From contig NZ_SWCM01000001.1 in assembly GCF_005116645.1 (NCBI RefSeq), forward strand, positions 434,001-498,000: a DNA stretch of 64,000 nucleotides, given 5' to 3'. Every line of letters begins with the position of its first letter. Position 1 is the first letter of the stretch. This document shows positions 26,477-36,000 of the stretch, one piece after another. A model generated the notes under the pieces. That model had not been told where the DNA came from and did no database searches. It saw nothing but the letters and a program-made list of their open reading frames with translations. The position numbers and the translations under genes are program-made. This stretch comes from Desulfopila sp. IMCC35006 (GTDB taxonomy: Bacteria > Desulfobacterota > Desulfobulbia > Desulfobulbales > Desulfocapsaceae).

Positions 26477-27541
26477 ATGTATACACGCTATTTCGGCCTG
26501 ACTGAGAAGCCTTTTGCCATAGCGCCCAATCCGCGATATCTCTTTATGAGCGAGTTACATCGGGAGGCCATGGCCCATTTGCTTTACGGAATCAGCAGTG
26601 AGGGCTGTATCATACTGCTGACGGGTGATGTGGGGACGGGAAAAACTACGGTATGTCGATGCCTGGTCGACCAGTTGCCGGCAACGACCGACATTGCCAT
26701 GATCTTAAATCCCAAGCTGACCATCATGGATCTCTTCAAAACCATCTGTGAAGAATTGAAGATTCCCGTGCTGGATGCTTCCCCTACGGTAAAGACCTAT
26801 GTCGATCTGTTGAACACCTATCTGCTTGACGCCCACGCCAGGGGGAGAAATACCGCCCTCATTATCGATGAAGCGCAAAACCTCGACGTTGAAATCCTGG
26901 AGCAACTCCGTCTTCTTACCAATCTGGAAACAAACACCAACAAGCTGCTCCAGATAGTCCTGATCGGTCAGCCCGAACTGCAGCATATTCTCGCTGACCC
27001 CAAATTATCACAGATAAACCAGCGCGTCACCACCAGATACCACCTGGGACCGCTCCAGCCCGCCGATATCGAAACCTATATTCAGCACCGCATTGCCATA
27101 GCCGGCGGCAACAGCCGAAACGCTCTTTTCTCCAAAAGGGCCATCAGGTATTTGGCAATAATTTCCAGAGGGATCCCACGGGTGATAAACCTCCTCTGCG
27201 ACCATTCCCTCCTCGGCGCATATGCCGACAATCAGGACCATGTCAGTCTCGATATCATGCGCAAGGCAGCTCGCGAGCTCGCTACTATAACCAGCCCCAG
27301 ACACAGCTCAAGAAAAGCAATGGTCGTGACGCTGGTCCTCATATTACTCGCAGTCGGGATACCGGCGGGTCTCTATTTTGTTGACCACCGGGACAACATG
27401 GCCTTACTCAAACACAACGTGCTGCTGTTGAAAGATACCGTTTTGCCCAAGACCGTGCCGGCTTCCCCAGATGAAACATCGGACCAGATCCAGGGACAAC
27501 CAGCGACAAACAGACCCAACAGTCCAGCCGACAAGGATTGA
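26477..27541 (+). CDS. ExeA/GspA-type AAA ATPase
   Basis: 354-residue AAA ATPase of the ExeA type, which in Aeromonas works with ExeB to insert the secretin through peptidoglycan. Starts MYTRYFGLTEKPFAIAPNPR, the family hallmark; Walker A is GDVGTGKTTVCR near residue 52, Walker B is TALIIDEAQNL near 132. One transmembrane helix follows at about 278-298 (MVVTLVLILLAVGIPAGLYF), leaving a short periplasmic tail without the peptidoglycan-binding domain of full ExeA. It is followed four bases later by gspB and is divergent from the gsp operon, which strongly supports a type II secretion role. Confidence 0.92.
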   Translation: MYTRYFGLTEKPFAIAPNPRYLFMSELHREAMAHLLYGISSEGCIILLTGDVGTGKTTVCRCLVDQLPATTDIAMILNPKLTIMDLFKTICEELKIPVLDASPTVKTYVDLLNTYLLDAHARGRNTALIIDEAQNLDVEILEQLRLLTNLETNTNKLLQIVLIGQPELQHILADPKLSQINQRVTTRYHLGPLQPADIETYIQHRIAIAGGNSRNALFSKRAIRYLAIISRGIPRVINLLCDHSLLGAYADNQDHVSLDIMRKAARELATITSPRHSSRKAMVVTLVLILLAVGIPAGLYFVDHRDNMALLKHNVLLLKDTVLPKTVPASPDETSDQIQGQPATNRPNSPADKD

Positions 27542-27545
27542 TCTT

Positions 27546-28217
27546 ATGTCGTATATACTCGATGCACTAAAAAAATCGGACAAGGAACGGCAGCAGGGAA
27601 CCTCCCCGCACCTGTATTCTATTCATAGCTCTGCACCGGTCGGCAGAAAACTCGCCCCGTTGCACCTGCACCTTGGCCTCTGGCTGTTTATAGGCGGGAT
27701 CCTGCTGTTTATTGTCAGCCTTGGAATACTTTTTTTCCTGAACCGGCAAAGTGCTCCTCCCTCTGTGGCCGCGCTTGATGCAAACCGCACTGCAACCCTG
27801 GAACAACCTGCCGGACAGGCGGCCAATCAGGGTGCAAAACAGGCACCTGACCAGCTTGCCGGGAAAAATCCCCAAACGGTTCCCCAGGTGATTATCAAGG
27901 AAAAGAATATCGTCCTGCGATCTGTCGCCGTCAAAGATCAAGCCCTGCCGAGCTCAAGGAGAACGGTATCGGAGACAGCGCCCGGCTCTGTTCCATTGTT
28001 TCAGGACCTTTCCGCCGATATTCGGGCAGAAGTACCTGAGCTGAAATTTGCCGGACACACCTACTCGGATGATCCGGCCCAGCGAATGATCATCGTCAAT
28101 GGCCAGATAGTAAGAGAAGGCGACACCATTGCACCTTCCACCCATCTATCGGAAATCACCTGGGAAGGAGTCATCATCGACTTCAATGGTACTCGCTTTC
28201 TGATAAGGACCAATTGA
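27546..28217 (+). CDS. gspB: Type II secretion assembly protein GspB
   Basis: 223-residue bitopic protein that partners ExeA/GspA. The N-terminus MSYILDALKKSDKERQQG is the family signature; a transmembrane helix follows at about 42-62 (LWLFIGGILLFIVSLGILFF), then a Gln/Ala-rich linker. The C-terminal GspB domain shows LKFAGHTYSDDPAQRMIIVN and a final EITWEGVIIDFNGTRFLIRT. I used the ATG at 27546, not the longer frame that overlaps exeA. Its TGA overlaps the probable TTG start of larE, so larE may be read from the same message. Confidence 0.94.
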   Translation: MSYILDALKKSDKERQQGTSPHLYSIHSSAPVGRKLAPLHLHLGLWLFIGGILLFIVSLGILFFLNRQSAPPSVAALDANRTATLEQPAGQAANQGAKQAPDQLAGKNPQTVPQVIIKEKNIVLRSVAVKDQALPSSRRTVSETAPGSVPLFQDLSADIRAEVPELKFAGHTYSDDPAQRMIIVNGQIVREGDTIAPSTHLSEITWEGVIIDFNGTRFLIRTN

Positions 28218-29068
28218 CAGAATCAGCGCAGTCACCTGCCAACAATAGAAATCCGGATATGAGAAGCTCCCCCTATCAGCAGTTAGTCCTGCACATCAAA
28301 GCATTGCGCCGGGTTGCGGTGGCCTTTTCGGGCGGTGTGGACAGCTCTCTGTTAGTGTATGCAGCACATGAAGCTTTAGGCAACAATGTGACGGCAATCA
28401 CCGTGCACACGCCGTATATTCCGGATTGGGAGATTGACGAGGCGCGATTTTTTACTGCTCAATACCATATTGCCCATGAAGTAATCGAACTGGCAATCCC
28501 GGCCGTCATTACCCACAACCCGCCGGACAGGTGTTACCTTTGTAAAAAAGAGCTTTTTACAGCCATACAGCGCCGGGCTGCAGAGCTTGGCGCCACCACT
28601 GTCATCGAGGGCTCAAACAAGGATGACCTGTACGATTACCGGCCTGGAATGCGGGCACTCAAAGAACTCGGTATCGCCAGTCCGATGCTCGCAGAAGGCA
28701 TGGGTAAAGCAACCATCAGGGCGATCTCACGGCAGGTGGGCCTCACAACCTGGGATAAACCGGCTTATGCATGTCTGCTGTCGCGCATCCCCTACCATAC
28801 CGAAATTACTGCAGCGGAACTGGATCGGATTGCCAAGGCGGAGATGGTCCTGCGCGATTTAAGTATCGCCGGTGCCAGGGTGCGCAGCCACGGCGATATC
28901 GCCCGTATTGAAGTGCCTGCGACCCTCTTTCCCGCCCTGCTGCAGACTGAGCTGCGAACAACATTAATTGAAAAGATAAAAAGTTGCGGCTATGTCTACA
29001 TTACTCTCGATCTGGAAGGGTATAAGACGGGAAGCCTGAATAAACTACTGCCGGGGAACCATGAATAA
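28214..29068 (+). CDS. larE: ATP-dependent sacrificial sulfur transferase LarE
   Basis: PP-loop enzyme that adenylates and thiolates the pyridinium carboxylates of the nickel-pincer cofactor precursor. The PP-loop AVAFSGGVDSSLLVYAA is near residue 38. The Cys that donates sulfur in the Lactobacillus enzyme has a counterpart in KPAYACLLSRIPY near residue 192, so a sacrificial-Cys form is likely. The TTG at 28214 (AAGGA four bases upstream, overlapping the gspB stop) gives 284 residues; an ATG at 28259 is the alternative. larB follows with an eight-base overlap. No larC or lactate-racemase gene is in the window. Confidence 0.9.
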   Translation: MTESAQSPANNRNPDMRSSPYQQLVLHIKALRRVAVAFSGGVDSSLLVYAAHEALGNNVTAITVHTPYIPDWEIDEARFFTAQYHIAHEVIELAIPAVITHNPPDRCYLCKKELFTAIQRRAAELGATTVIEGSNKDDLYDYRPGMRALKELGIASPMLAEGMGKATIRAISRQVGLTTWDKPAYACLLSRIPYHTEITAAELDRIAKAEMVLRDLSIAGARVRSHGDIARIEVPATLFPALLQTELRTTLIEKIKSCGYVYITLDLEGYKTGSLNKLLPGNHE

Positions 29069-29807
29069 AACTGCCATCCAACGCATTTTAGAGGCGATCG
29101 AAAAAGGAGAAATGAAAGCGGAGGATGCTCTGAGGAGCCTGCAGGATCTGCCGTTCACCGACATCGGTCATACTAAAATTGACAACCACCGATCGCTGCG
29201 CAACGGGTATCCCGAAGTGATTTATGGGGAATATAAAAGCCTCCAGCAGGTGGTGGATATCTTCCAGGCCATGCTGAACAAACAAAGCAATATTCTCGCA
29301 ACTCGGATCAGCGCCGAGATGGCCGCCGGGATCACGGCGATTTGCCCCACGGCAAGACATAACCCCATTGCCCGAACCCTCTTCTATGAGCATGAACCGC
29401 TGCCGGAAACCGAATCGACTATAGTCATTGTCACCGCCGGCACAGCTGATCTGCCGGTGGCCGAGGAAGCAAAAGTGACCGCCCTGGCCCTGGGCAATAA
29501 GGTCAGCCTTATTTCTGATGTGGGGGTGGCCGGAATTCACCGGCTGTTTGCCTGTATCGACACCATTCGCCAGGCACGGGTGGTGATTGTGATCGCCGGC
29601 ATGGAGGGAGCCCTGGCTTCAGTCATTGCCGGACTGGTCGAGATTCCGGTGATTGCCGTTCCCACCAGTGTCGGCTATGGGGCCAGCTTTGGTGGCCTGT
29701 CGGCGCTGCTGGCCATGCTCACCTCATGCGCCAACGGAGTGACCGTTGTCAATATCGACAATGGCTTTGGGGCTGCCTTTGCCGCCAGTCAGATTAATCA
29801 TTTGTAA
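29061..29807 (+). CDS. larB: Nickel-pincer cofactor biosynthesis protein LarB
   Basis: 248-residue protein of the PurE-like AIR-carboxylase fold. LarB carboxylates and hydrolyses nicotinic acid adenine dinucleotide to start nickel-pincer cofactor synthesis. Conserved segments: the N-terminal LDxHR-like IDNHRSLRNGYPEVIYGEYK, VTAGTADLPVAEEA near residue 137, and VIAGMEGALASVIAGLVEIP with VPTSVGYGASFGGLSALLAM near residue 200. It overlaps larE. Two of the three dedicated cofactor genes are therefore together, while larC must be elsewhere if the pathway works. Confidence 0.94.
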   Translation: MNKTAIQRILEAIEKGEMKAEDALRSLQDLPFTDIGHTKIDNHRSLRNGYPEVIYGEYKSLQQVVDIFQAMLNKQSNILATRISAEMAAGITAICPTARHNPIARTLFYEHEPLPETESTIVIVTAGTADLPVAEEAKVTALALGNKVSLISDVGVAGIHRLFACIDTIRQARVVIVIAGMEGALASVIAGLVEIPVIAVPTSVGYGASFGGLSALLAMLTSCANGVTVVNIDNGFGAAFAASQINHL

Positions 29808-29857
29808 CATAATCCAATAGAGGCAATTTCAGTAAAACATCTGCAGGAGGAAGGCTT

Positions 29858-30019
29858 ATGAAAAAATACGTCTGTGCGCTTTGTGGTTATATCTACGATC
29901 CTGCCAAGGGTGATCCCGATGCAGGTATTGCTCCGGGAACGCCGTTTGAAGAACTTCCCGATGACTGGACCTGTCCGGTATGCGGCACAACAAAGGAAAA
30001 CTTTTCAATAAAGAATTGA
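29858..30019 (+). CDS. Rubredoxin
   Basis: Small electron-transfer protein of 53 residues with a single Fe(Cys)4 site: CALCG near residue 6 and CPVCG near residue 39, in the classic frame [20 protein letters not shown] with the acidic DDWTCP loop. An excellent GGAGG site lies seven bases upstream. It is 50 bases after larB, on the same strand, and converges on the pyruvate-kinase-like gene. Rubredoxins serve oxygen-detoxifying and other redox partners in anaerobes; no partner gene is adjacent. Confidence 0.97.
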   Translation: MKKYVCALCGYIYDPAKGDPDAGIAPGTPFEELPDDWTCPVCGTTKENFSIKN

Positions 30020-30034
30020 ATGCAGCCGATACGC

Positions 30035-31963
30035 TCAATTGTTTTTTACCAATGCAGAGGGATGCTGTAAATCTTCCGCAGCAAAAAATTTTTCCGCCAG
30101 ATGCAGCTTTCTGAGCAGTGACCGTTTCTTCGTCTGGTGATCCTGCATGCGGTGAAGAATATCGGAGAGGGCTTGAGTCGCTTCCACGATATGCTCGCCC
30201 TTGTTCAGCATGATACATTCGGCCCGCTCGCCCATGGCAGCATCGGTTACCTCCGCGCGGGTGGGAATCCCCTGTTTGGCCATCCCCTCCAGCACCTGCG
30301 TGGCCCAGATAACCGGCACATGGGCCGCTTCGCAAATCCATAAGATCTCTTCCTGTACTTCGGCCAACCGACCGAAACCACATTCGATCGCCAGGTCACC
30401 GCGGGCGATCATAACCCCGCAAAGGGGGGTTTCCATTGCCTTCAGGATCATCGCCGGAAGATTATCGAAGCCTCTTGGGGTTTCGATCTTCAGAATAATA
30501 CCGGGCATGTTTTGCCCCATTTCTCTCAGGTGCACGATGAGGTCGTCCACGTCTTTTGGGCAATTGGCAAATGACAGGCCGACCATGTCGGCGTGTTGCA
30601 CTACAAATTTCAAGCTCTCCAGATCTTCATCGGAAATGGCGGGCAGACGCAGGTGACTGTCCGGCAGGTTGATACCTTTTTCACCCCGCAGCGCTTTCCC
30701 GCCAGTGCGGGTGTGGGTGATCCGCACCTGCAGCTGTTCCGGCTCTTTTCCCACAATAATGCCGCAGATACTGCCATCGTCAAAACAAATAGATTCACCC
30801 ACCTGAACATCATCGAGGACTTGAGGGAGAGAGCAGCCGATGGCGGCAGGATGGAAGTTTCCTGCTTCATCAACACAGGCATCATATCCGGGTGCGCCAC
30901 TTTTTCGTAAAAGCAGCACATCATTTTTTTGCAGAGTGATCGCGCCAGGCTTCCTGGGAAGCTCACCTACCAGCAGGGGAGTGTTTTTGTTCTTTTTCCC
31001 GCCTGCACTGCGAAGCTGCAATTTCATCCCCGGGGCAAAATAGATTGTTTTCACGGCGGTTGCCATACACCCCTCGGAACTGACATGAACTATTGTCAAT
31101 GCCCGCTTTGAGCCCCTGGCGTCTCTGCCGGTGATACGATCACTCTCCTGGCAATCTTCGAGCCACCTCACCGGTGCGGGCAGGCACAGGTCGGCTCCCG
31201 GAACCGTGCCAGGTGACGACCGTTCCGGATAAAACCAGATGTGACTTGGCCGCAGCACCGCACCGAGAGCGGAGCGTTTAGGCCGCACTTTCAGTACAGG
31301 AGAACCACCCGGGAGAGGGCCTGTGCGGAGTTTCGGACCGCATAAATCCATGAGGATACGGCATTCGCCGGCGATTTCCTTTTGTGCCCGACGAATATTA
31401 GCCACCATGCGCAACCAGATCTGAGGGTCGTCATGGGCGCAGTTGATGCGGGCACAGTTCATGCCGCTCTGCATGAGTTTTCTCACCAGGTCGTAATTGT
31501 CGGCAGCCTCGCTGGGCATTGTGACCATTATCCTGACCCGGCGGCCCGGTGTCGGTTCCCCCAAAAGCGCAACCACATTATCTTCCAGCAATTGACGGCC
31601 TTCTTGAAAACAAAAATGTGGCTTTTCCCTGGGCTTCCACTCTTTGCCAGCCATATTATGCAGATGCGTCAATACAGTATCAATAGTGGCGTGCACTTTC
31701 CGTTCCGCGCGCCCCATGGACGACAGCCCCAGATCGGAAAGCATTACCTGGAGTTCCCTCACATCATGGAGACGAAAAGCAAGATATTGCAGGAGATTAA
31801 CGGCACTTTTCTGATAGTTGGGATGTATTGTGTCGAGGTCTTTGTAGAATGCTTCTTTTGCTAAAATATCTTTTCGAATAGCGAGCAGCCGGCTGATAAT
31901 TAAATTAAGGCCAGGCGATGGACAGGGAAGAAGTTCCTGTATATAACTCTCTCGTCTTGTCAT
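30035..31963 (-). CDS. Atypical pyruvate-kinase-like protein with enlarged B domain
   Basis: 642-residue member of the pyruvate kinase superfamily. Residues 1-125 are a helical N-terminal extension with no family match that I recognise. The barrel follows (RIMVTMPSEAADNYDLVRKL; LMDLCGPKLRTGPL near 205), interrupted by a B domain of about 215 residues instead of about 100, then LPAISDEDLESLKFVVQHAD, the Lys/Glu pair KIETPRGF and the metal/nucleotide motif MIARGDLAIECGFG near 525. The usual MLSGETA is replaced by MLNKGEHIVEA. The C-terminal allosteric domain is missing. It could still be a pyruvate kinase or have a changed substrate. GGAGG precedes the start. Confidence 0.82.
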   Translation of the reverse strand: MTRRESYIQELLPCPSPGLNLIISRLLAIRKDILAKEAFYKDLDTIHPNYQKSAVNLLQYLAFRLHDVRELQVMLSDLGLSSMGRAERKVHATIDTVLTHLHNMAGKEWKPREKPHFCFQEGRQLLEDNVVALLGEPTPGRRVRIMVTMPSEAADNYDLVRKLMQSGMNCARINCAHDDPQIWLRMVANIRRAQKEIAGECRILMDLCGPKLRTGPLPGGSPVLKVRPKRSALGAVLRPSHIWFYPERSSPGTVPGADLCLPAPVRWLEDCQESDRITGRDARGSKRALTIVHVSSEGCMATAVKTIYFAPGMKLQLRSAGGKKNKNTPLLVGELPRKPGAITLQKNDVLLLRKSGAPGYDACVDEAGNFHPAAIGCSLPQVLDDVQVGESICFDDGSICGIIVGKEPEQLQVRITHTRTGGKALRGEKGINLPDSHLRLPAISDEDLESLKFVVQHADMVGLSFANCPKDVDDLIVHLREMGQNMPGIILKIETPRGFDNLPAMILKAMETPLCGVMIARGDLAIECGFGRLAEVQEEILWICEAAHVPVIWATQVLEGMAKQGIPTRAEVTDAAMGERAECIMLNKGEHIVEATQALSDILHRMQDHQTKKRSLLRKLHLAEKFFAAEDLQHPSALVKNN

Positions 31964-32261
31964 TGCTTTCTCACTCCTCCTACATACATCGATATGTTTG
32001 CAAGAGGAGTCCCCCTTGTCTTTACCCGGATACCTTCTATAGTTTTTCTGTCAAACGAGGCTTGACCAATAGACCAACCAGAGTTCCTGTGGCCGCTTTT
32101 ATCAGCCGTCGACGGATCATCACTCTGATTTTACCAGGGAATCGTTAGATTATTATTAAAAATCCGACTATAGAAATAATTGTTCGAAACATTTTTCCAA
32201 TCACAGCAGGTCATGTACTATGGAACGAATCCACCCCTCTCTACAGACAGGACAGCGAATC

Positions 32262-32936
32262 ATGTGCAAAATCAATTGGCCGCAACAGAGCCGGCATAAA
32301 ATTTTATCCAATATAATCGCCATTATATTTCTGCTCACGTGGGTACCTGCCATGGCCGACGAACTGGCTGTAGGCCGTTTTTCTACCGAGGGGCTCACCG
32401 GGTGGGACACAAAAAGCTTCCACGGCTGGACAAAATATACCCTGACCCGGGAGAAAAAGTACGTGGTCGTGCAGGCGGTCAGCCAGGCGGCGGCATCAGG
32501 CCTTGTCAAAAAAATAAATTTTGACCCAAAAAAATATCGTTTTCTGCACTGGTCATGGAAAATTGACCATACGATATCGACGGGCGATGAGACGACTAAA
32601 GCCGGCGACGACTATGCCGCCCGCATTTATGTCGTTTTTAGCGGCAGGTTCTTCTGGCAGACCAAGGCGATTAACTATATCTGGGCCAACAAGCTCAACC
32701 AGGGGGATTCTATCGCCAACGCCTATACTTCCAGCGCCATGATGGTGGCTGTGCAATCAGGACCGAAAAACGCCGGGGAATGGCTTTCCGAGCAAAGAGA
32801 TATCCTGGCTGACTACGAGATGCTGTTTGGCTCCAGGCCGGGCGAGGCAAGTGCAATCGCCATCATGACCGATACCGACGACACCGGTGAAAAGGCCACG
32901 GCCTGGTACGGCGACATCACCCTGACAACCGAATAG
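32262..32936 (+). CDS. DUF3047 domain exported protein
   Basis: Exported protein of about 224 residues. A signal peptide (ILSNIIAIIFLLTWVPAMA, cut before DELAVG) precedes a DUF3047 domain covering the rest (LHWSWKIDHTISTGDETTKA, DDYAARIYVVFSGRFFWQT, INYIWANKL, and the end IAIMTDTDDTGEKATAWYGD). The domain occurs in many proteobacteria and has a galactose-binding-like appearance, but I know of no established function. The ATG at 32220 gives 14 more residues and is an alternative start; I prefer 32262 because the signal peptide then has a normal n-region. It converges with the MalQ-TreY fusion gene. Confidence 0.82.
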   Translation: MCKINWPQQSRHKILSNIIAIIFLLTWVPAMADELAVGRFSTEGLTGWDTKSFHGWTKYTLTREKKYVVVQAVSQAAASGLVKKINFDPKKYRFLHWSWKIDHTISTGDETTKAGDDYAARIYVVFSGRFFWQTKAINYIWANKLNQGDSIANAYTSSAMMVAVQSGPKNAGEWLSEQRDILADYEMLFGSRPGEASAIAIMTDTDDTGEKATAWYGDITLTTE

Positions 32937-33010
32937 ATGTAGCGATGAGGCGGGAAAAGGCCGCCATCAGTCAGCTTGTTAGCCGAAGAACCTATCGCCC
33001 TGCCGCGGGG

Positions 33011-36000
33011 TTACACCTCTCCCTGCAGCAGGGCAACCGGCCAGGATTGCAGCAGGCGACCGACTTGCACGGATCGCGCAGCTTTCTCCGGTTGATCGAC
33101 ATGTGCGGGAGTATCGGCAAAAATATTGTGCAGCTGTATCCCGGTGCAGTTCTCCGGCAGTCTGAGCTGCGTATCACCCCAGACTGAATCGCCCAGCGGG
33201 AGCGACCTTCTGCCCTCCAGCAGAGTTGCATACAGCCTTGGGGCTACGGCGATCAGGAACTGCCCGCCTTTCACCCTGGCAAAAGCGCAGACATGCTGAC
33301 TTCTGTCCCCCGACACCTGGAGCGGCAGATAGGAGCCGCTGGTGAACACATCGTGCAGGGCCTTTCTCAATTGCAAGGTTTTCATGATGATATACATCTT
33401 TGCCCGGCCATCGGCCAGATTGGCAAGCATGCTGTGATGCAGATTTTTCAGCCGATTTTCTGCGGCGCCAATGTCATCGAGCAGGGTAAACAACAGTGCC
33501 TGTCGCCGGGCAAAATCGACCGGTCGCCGGTTATCGGGGTCCACCAGACAGAAACGCCAGATCTCATTGCCCTGGTAGATATCGGGAATACCGGGACACA
33601 CCAGTTTCAAAAAGACCTGGGAGAGACTGTTCAGCATGCCGAACCAGCTGACTTCGTCCCAAAACATTTGAAAATCCTGCAAAAAAGTCCTGTTTTGCGG
33701 CTGGAGGATTCCTGCGACAAAATGCTTCAGCGCTTTTTCATAGTCAGGACTCGGATTGGTCCAGCTGGTAAGTACCTTTGATTCCCGACTGGATTTCAGA
33801 AGATTCTCCTGCATGCGCGCAATAAAGCTGCCGCGGCTCTGGTCGTCCAGGGATTCGGCGGGCCATGCCCCGAGCAGGTTTTGATAGAAGGAATATTCAT
33901 CGTTTCTGGAGGGGGCCGGGGTCTCGTCAATCCTCGTTTTGTGCACCCGGTTCTGCATGCTCCACAACCTGATCCGCCGCTGCCATGTATCGGCCATTTC
34001 GGTGAGCACATTGATTCGGGCCCGCACATCCTCACTGCGTTTAGAGTCATGGGTTGAGGTGTTCAACATGGCGTGCGGCCAATGCTGGAGACGGCTTTGA
34101 TTGGTCTGGTGGAAGGCGGCGACCGAGATCCCGAAACATTTTGGATTGCCGCCGACCTCGTTGAGGGAAAGCAGGCGATTGTACCTGTAGAAGAAGGTAT
34201 CCTCTACTCCCTTCGCCATGACCGGCCCGGTATACTGCTGAAATTTCCTGACAAAATCACGGCACTTCTTCCTCTGGCTGTCTTTTTCCTCTGTTGCAAG
34301 CAGTAACACCGATTTAATAAAACCGAAGACATTGGCATCGGCCAGATTATGCCTGGCTTCCGCCTGTGCCAGGGACCATTCAATAAACCGGGCATCCTGC
34401 GGCGCAATTGCGTCCCGGCAGGTATAGGTTCTGTACACGGGGAAAAAACAGATCACTTCAATCAGGCCATCACGCAGATTATTGAAGGTGAAATCCCGGG
34501 TGCGGCGGTTCGCTCTGGCCAGCTGGTATAACAGGCTGGTCAGGACATTTAATTCTCCCGCCATGGAAAAGCGGATAATCAATTTTTTACAGGCATACAT
34601 CAGCTGGTCATAGTCGGCTCTGTTGCCAACAAACCGATTATACCCCGAGGTGAAGGTCTTCTCGGCTGCGCTCTTGACAAAAAGGCCATTGAGATGATGT
34701 GAAAAATCATACCCGGTGGTGCCGCTGACAGGCCAGTTGTGCGGCAGAGATTCAAAATCCGCGAGTATTTTTTCAATCACGATATACAGAGGCTTATCGC
34801 TCCGCCCCTCGCCATCGTGCGCCCCGTGGTTCGGCTCCGTATATTCTTCTCCAGCAGCAAAGTCCTGGAGACGGCAAAAATAGGCAAGAGGATCATAAAG
34901 CCCGTCCGGGTGATCTATCCGCAGACCGTCGAGCCTGCCGGTGGCAACCAGATCGAGAATCAGGCTGTGGGTCTGGTTGAAGACCTCGGTTTGTTCCATG
35001 CGCAGGCCGGCCAGATCGTTGATATCAAAAAAACGGCGGTAGTTGATTTCATCGACGGCGACCCGCCAGAAAGCCAGGCGATATGGCTGCGCCTCCAGCA
35101 GCAGGTGGAGCAGATCAAAACTTTCCGGCCTGCCCGGCATCCCGTTGAACAGCATCACATTTTCCTCTACAAACTGTTTTATTTCTGCATGCTTTTCGCA
35201 GAGCCGGGCAAGCGTTCTCTTGCTCACTTCTTTATTGCGATGACGAACCTGCATCATTGCCGCTGCGGTTTCGCCATGCCCGGACAAGTTGCCGAATGCC
35301 TGAATGAGGTGCTGGAATTCCTGGTAACTATGGTGCTCTTCGCCCAGCCGCTTGCCGAGACGCTCGATGCCATAGCTCAGCAGTGGCGGACACGTCCAGG
35401 GGCTGATGGGAAATCGATGGTCGTAGTATTTTATGAAAAATGTCCCTGAGATATGGTCAAAAAAGAGAGTCAGCTGGCCATTTTCCAGGACTTTGCCATA
35501 GTAATCGCCAAGAACAGGCAGAAGCAGGCGTCCGGCCAGATCCGCCTGCTGAGGTCGCCAGTTGATATCAAAAAACCGGGCATATTTCGAGGCTTCACCG
35601 TTTTCCAGAACATCCATCCACCACTGGTTGTCAGAGCCGATGCCCATATGGTTGGGGACGATGTCCAGAACCAGGGCCATGCCGTGCTCCTCGACGACCG
35701 ACAGAAACCTTTCAAACTCCTCCCGACTGCCGATTTCCGGATTTATTTTCCCATGATCGATGATATCATAGCCGTGGCTGCTGCCCGGCCGGGCCGTCAG
35801 GAATGGCGACAGATAACAATGTGAAATCCCAAGCTTACTCAGGTACGGGATGATTGCCGTGGCATGGTTAAAAGTAAAATCCTTATGCAGCTGCAGTCGA
35901 TAAAAGGCGAGCGGCAACTGCTGGGCTGATCTTTTCTTCCGATCGGAGCTCCGCGCGGAAGGCCGGACATTGCCATAACCTCGTTCCCGGCAGAGTGCCT

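Noticed and set aside
32945-33187. 80-codon plus-strand ORF after the DUF3047 gene
   Set aside because: It runs antisense into the end of the TreY fusion gene and has no ribosome site or domain.
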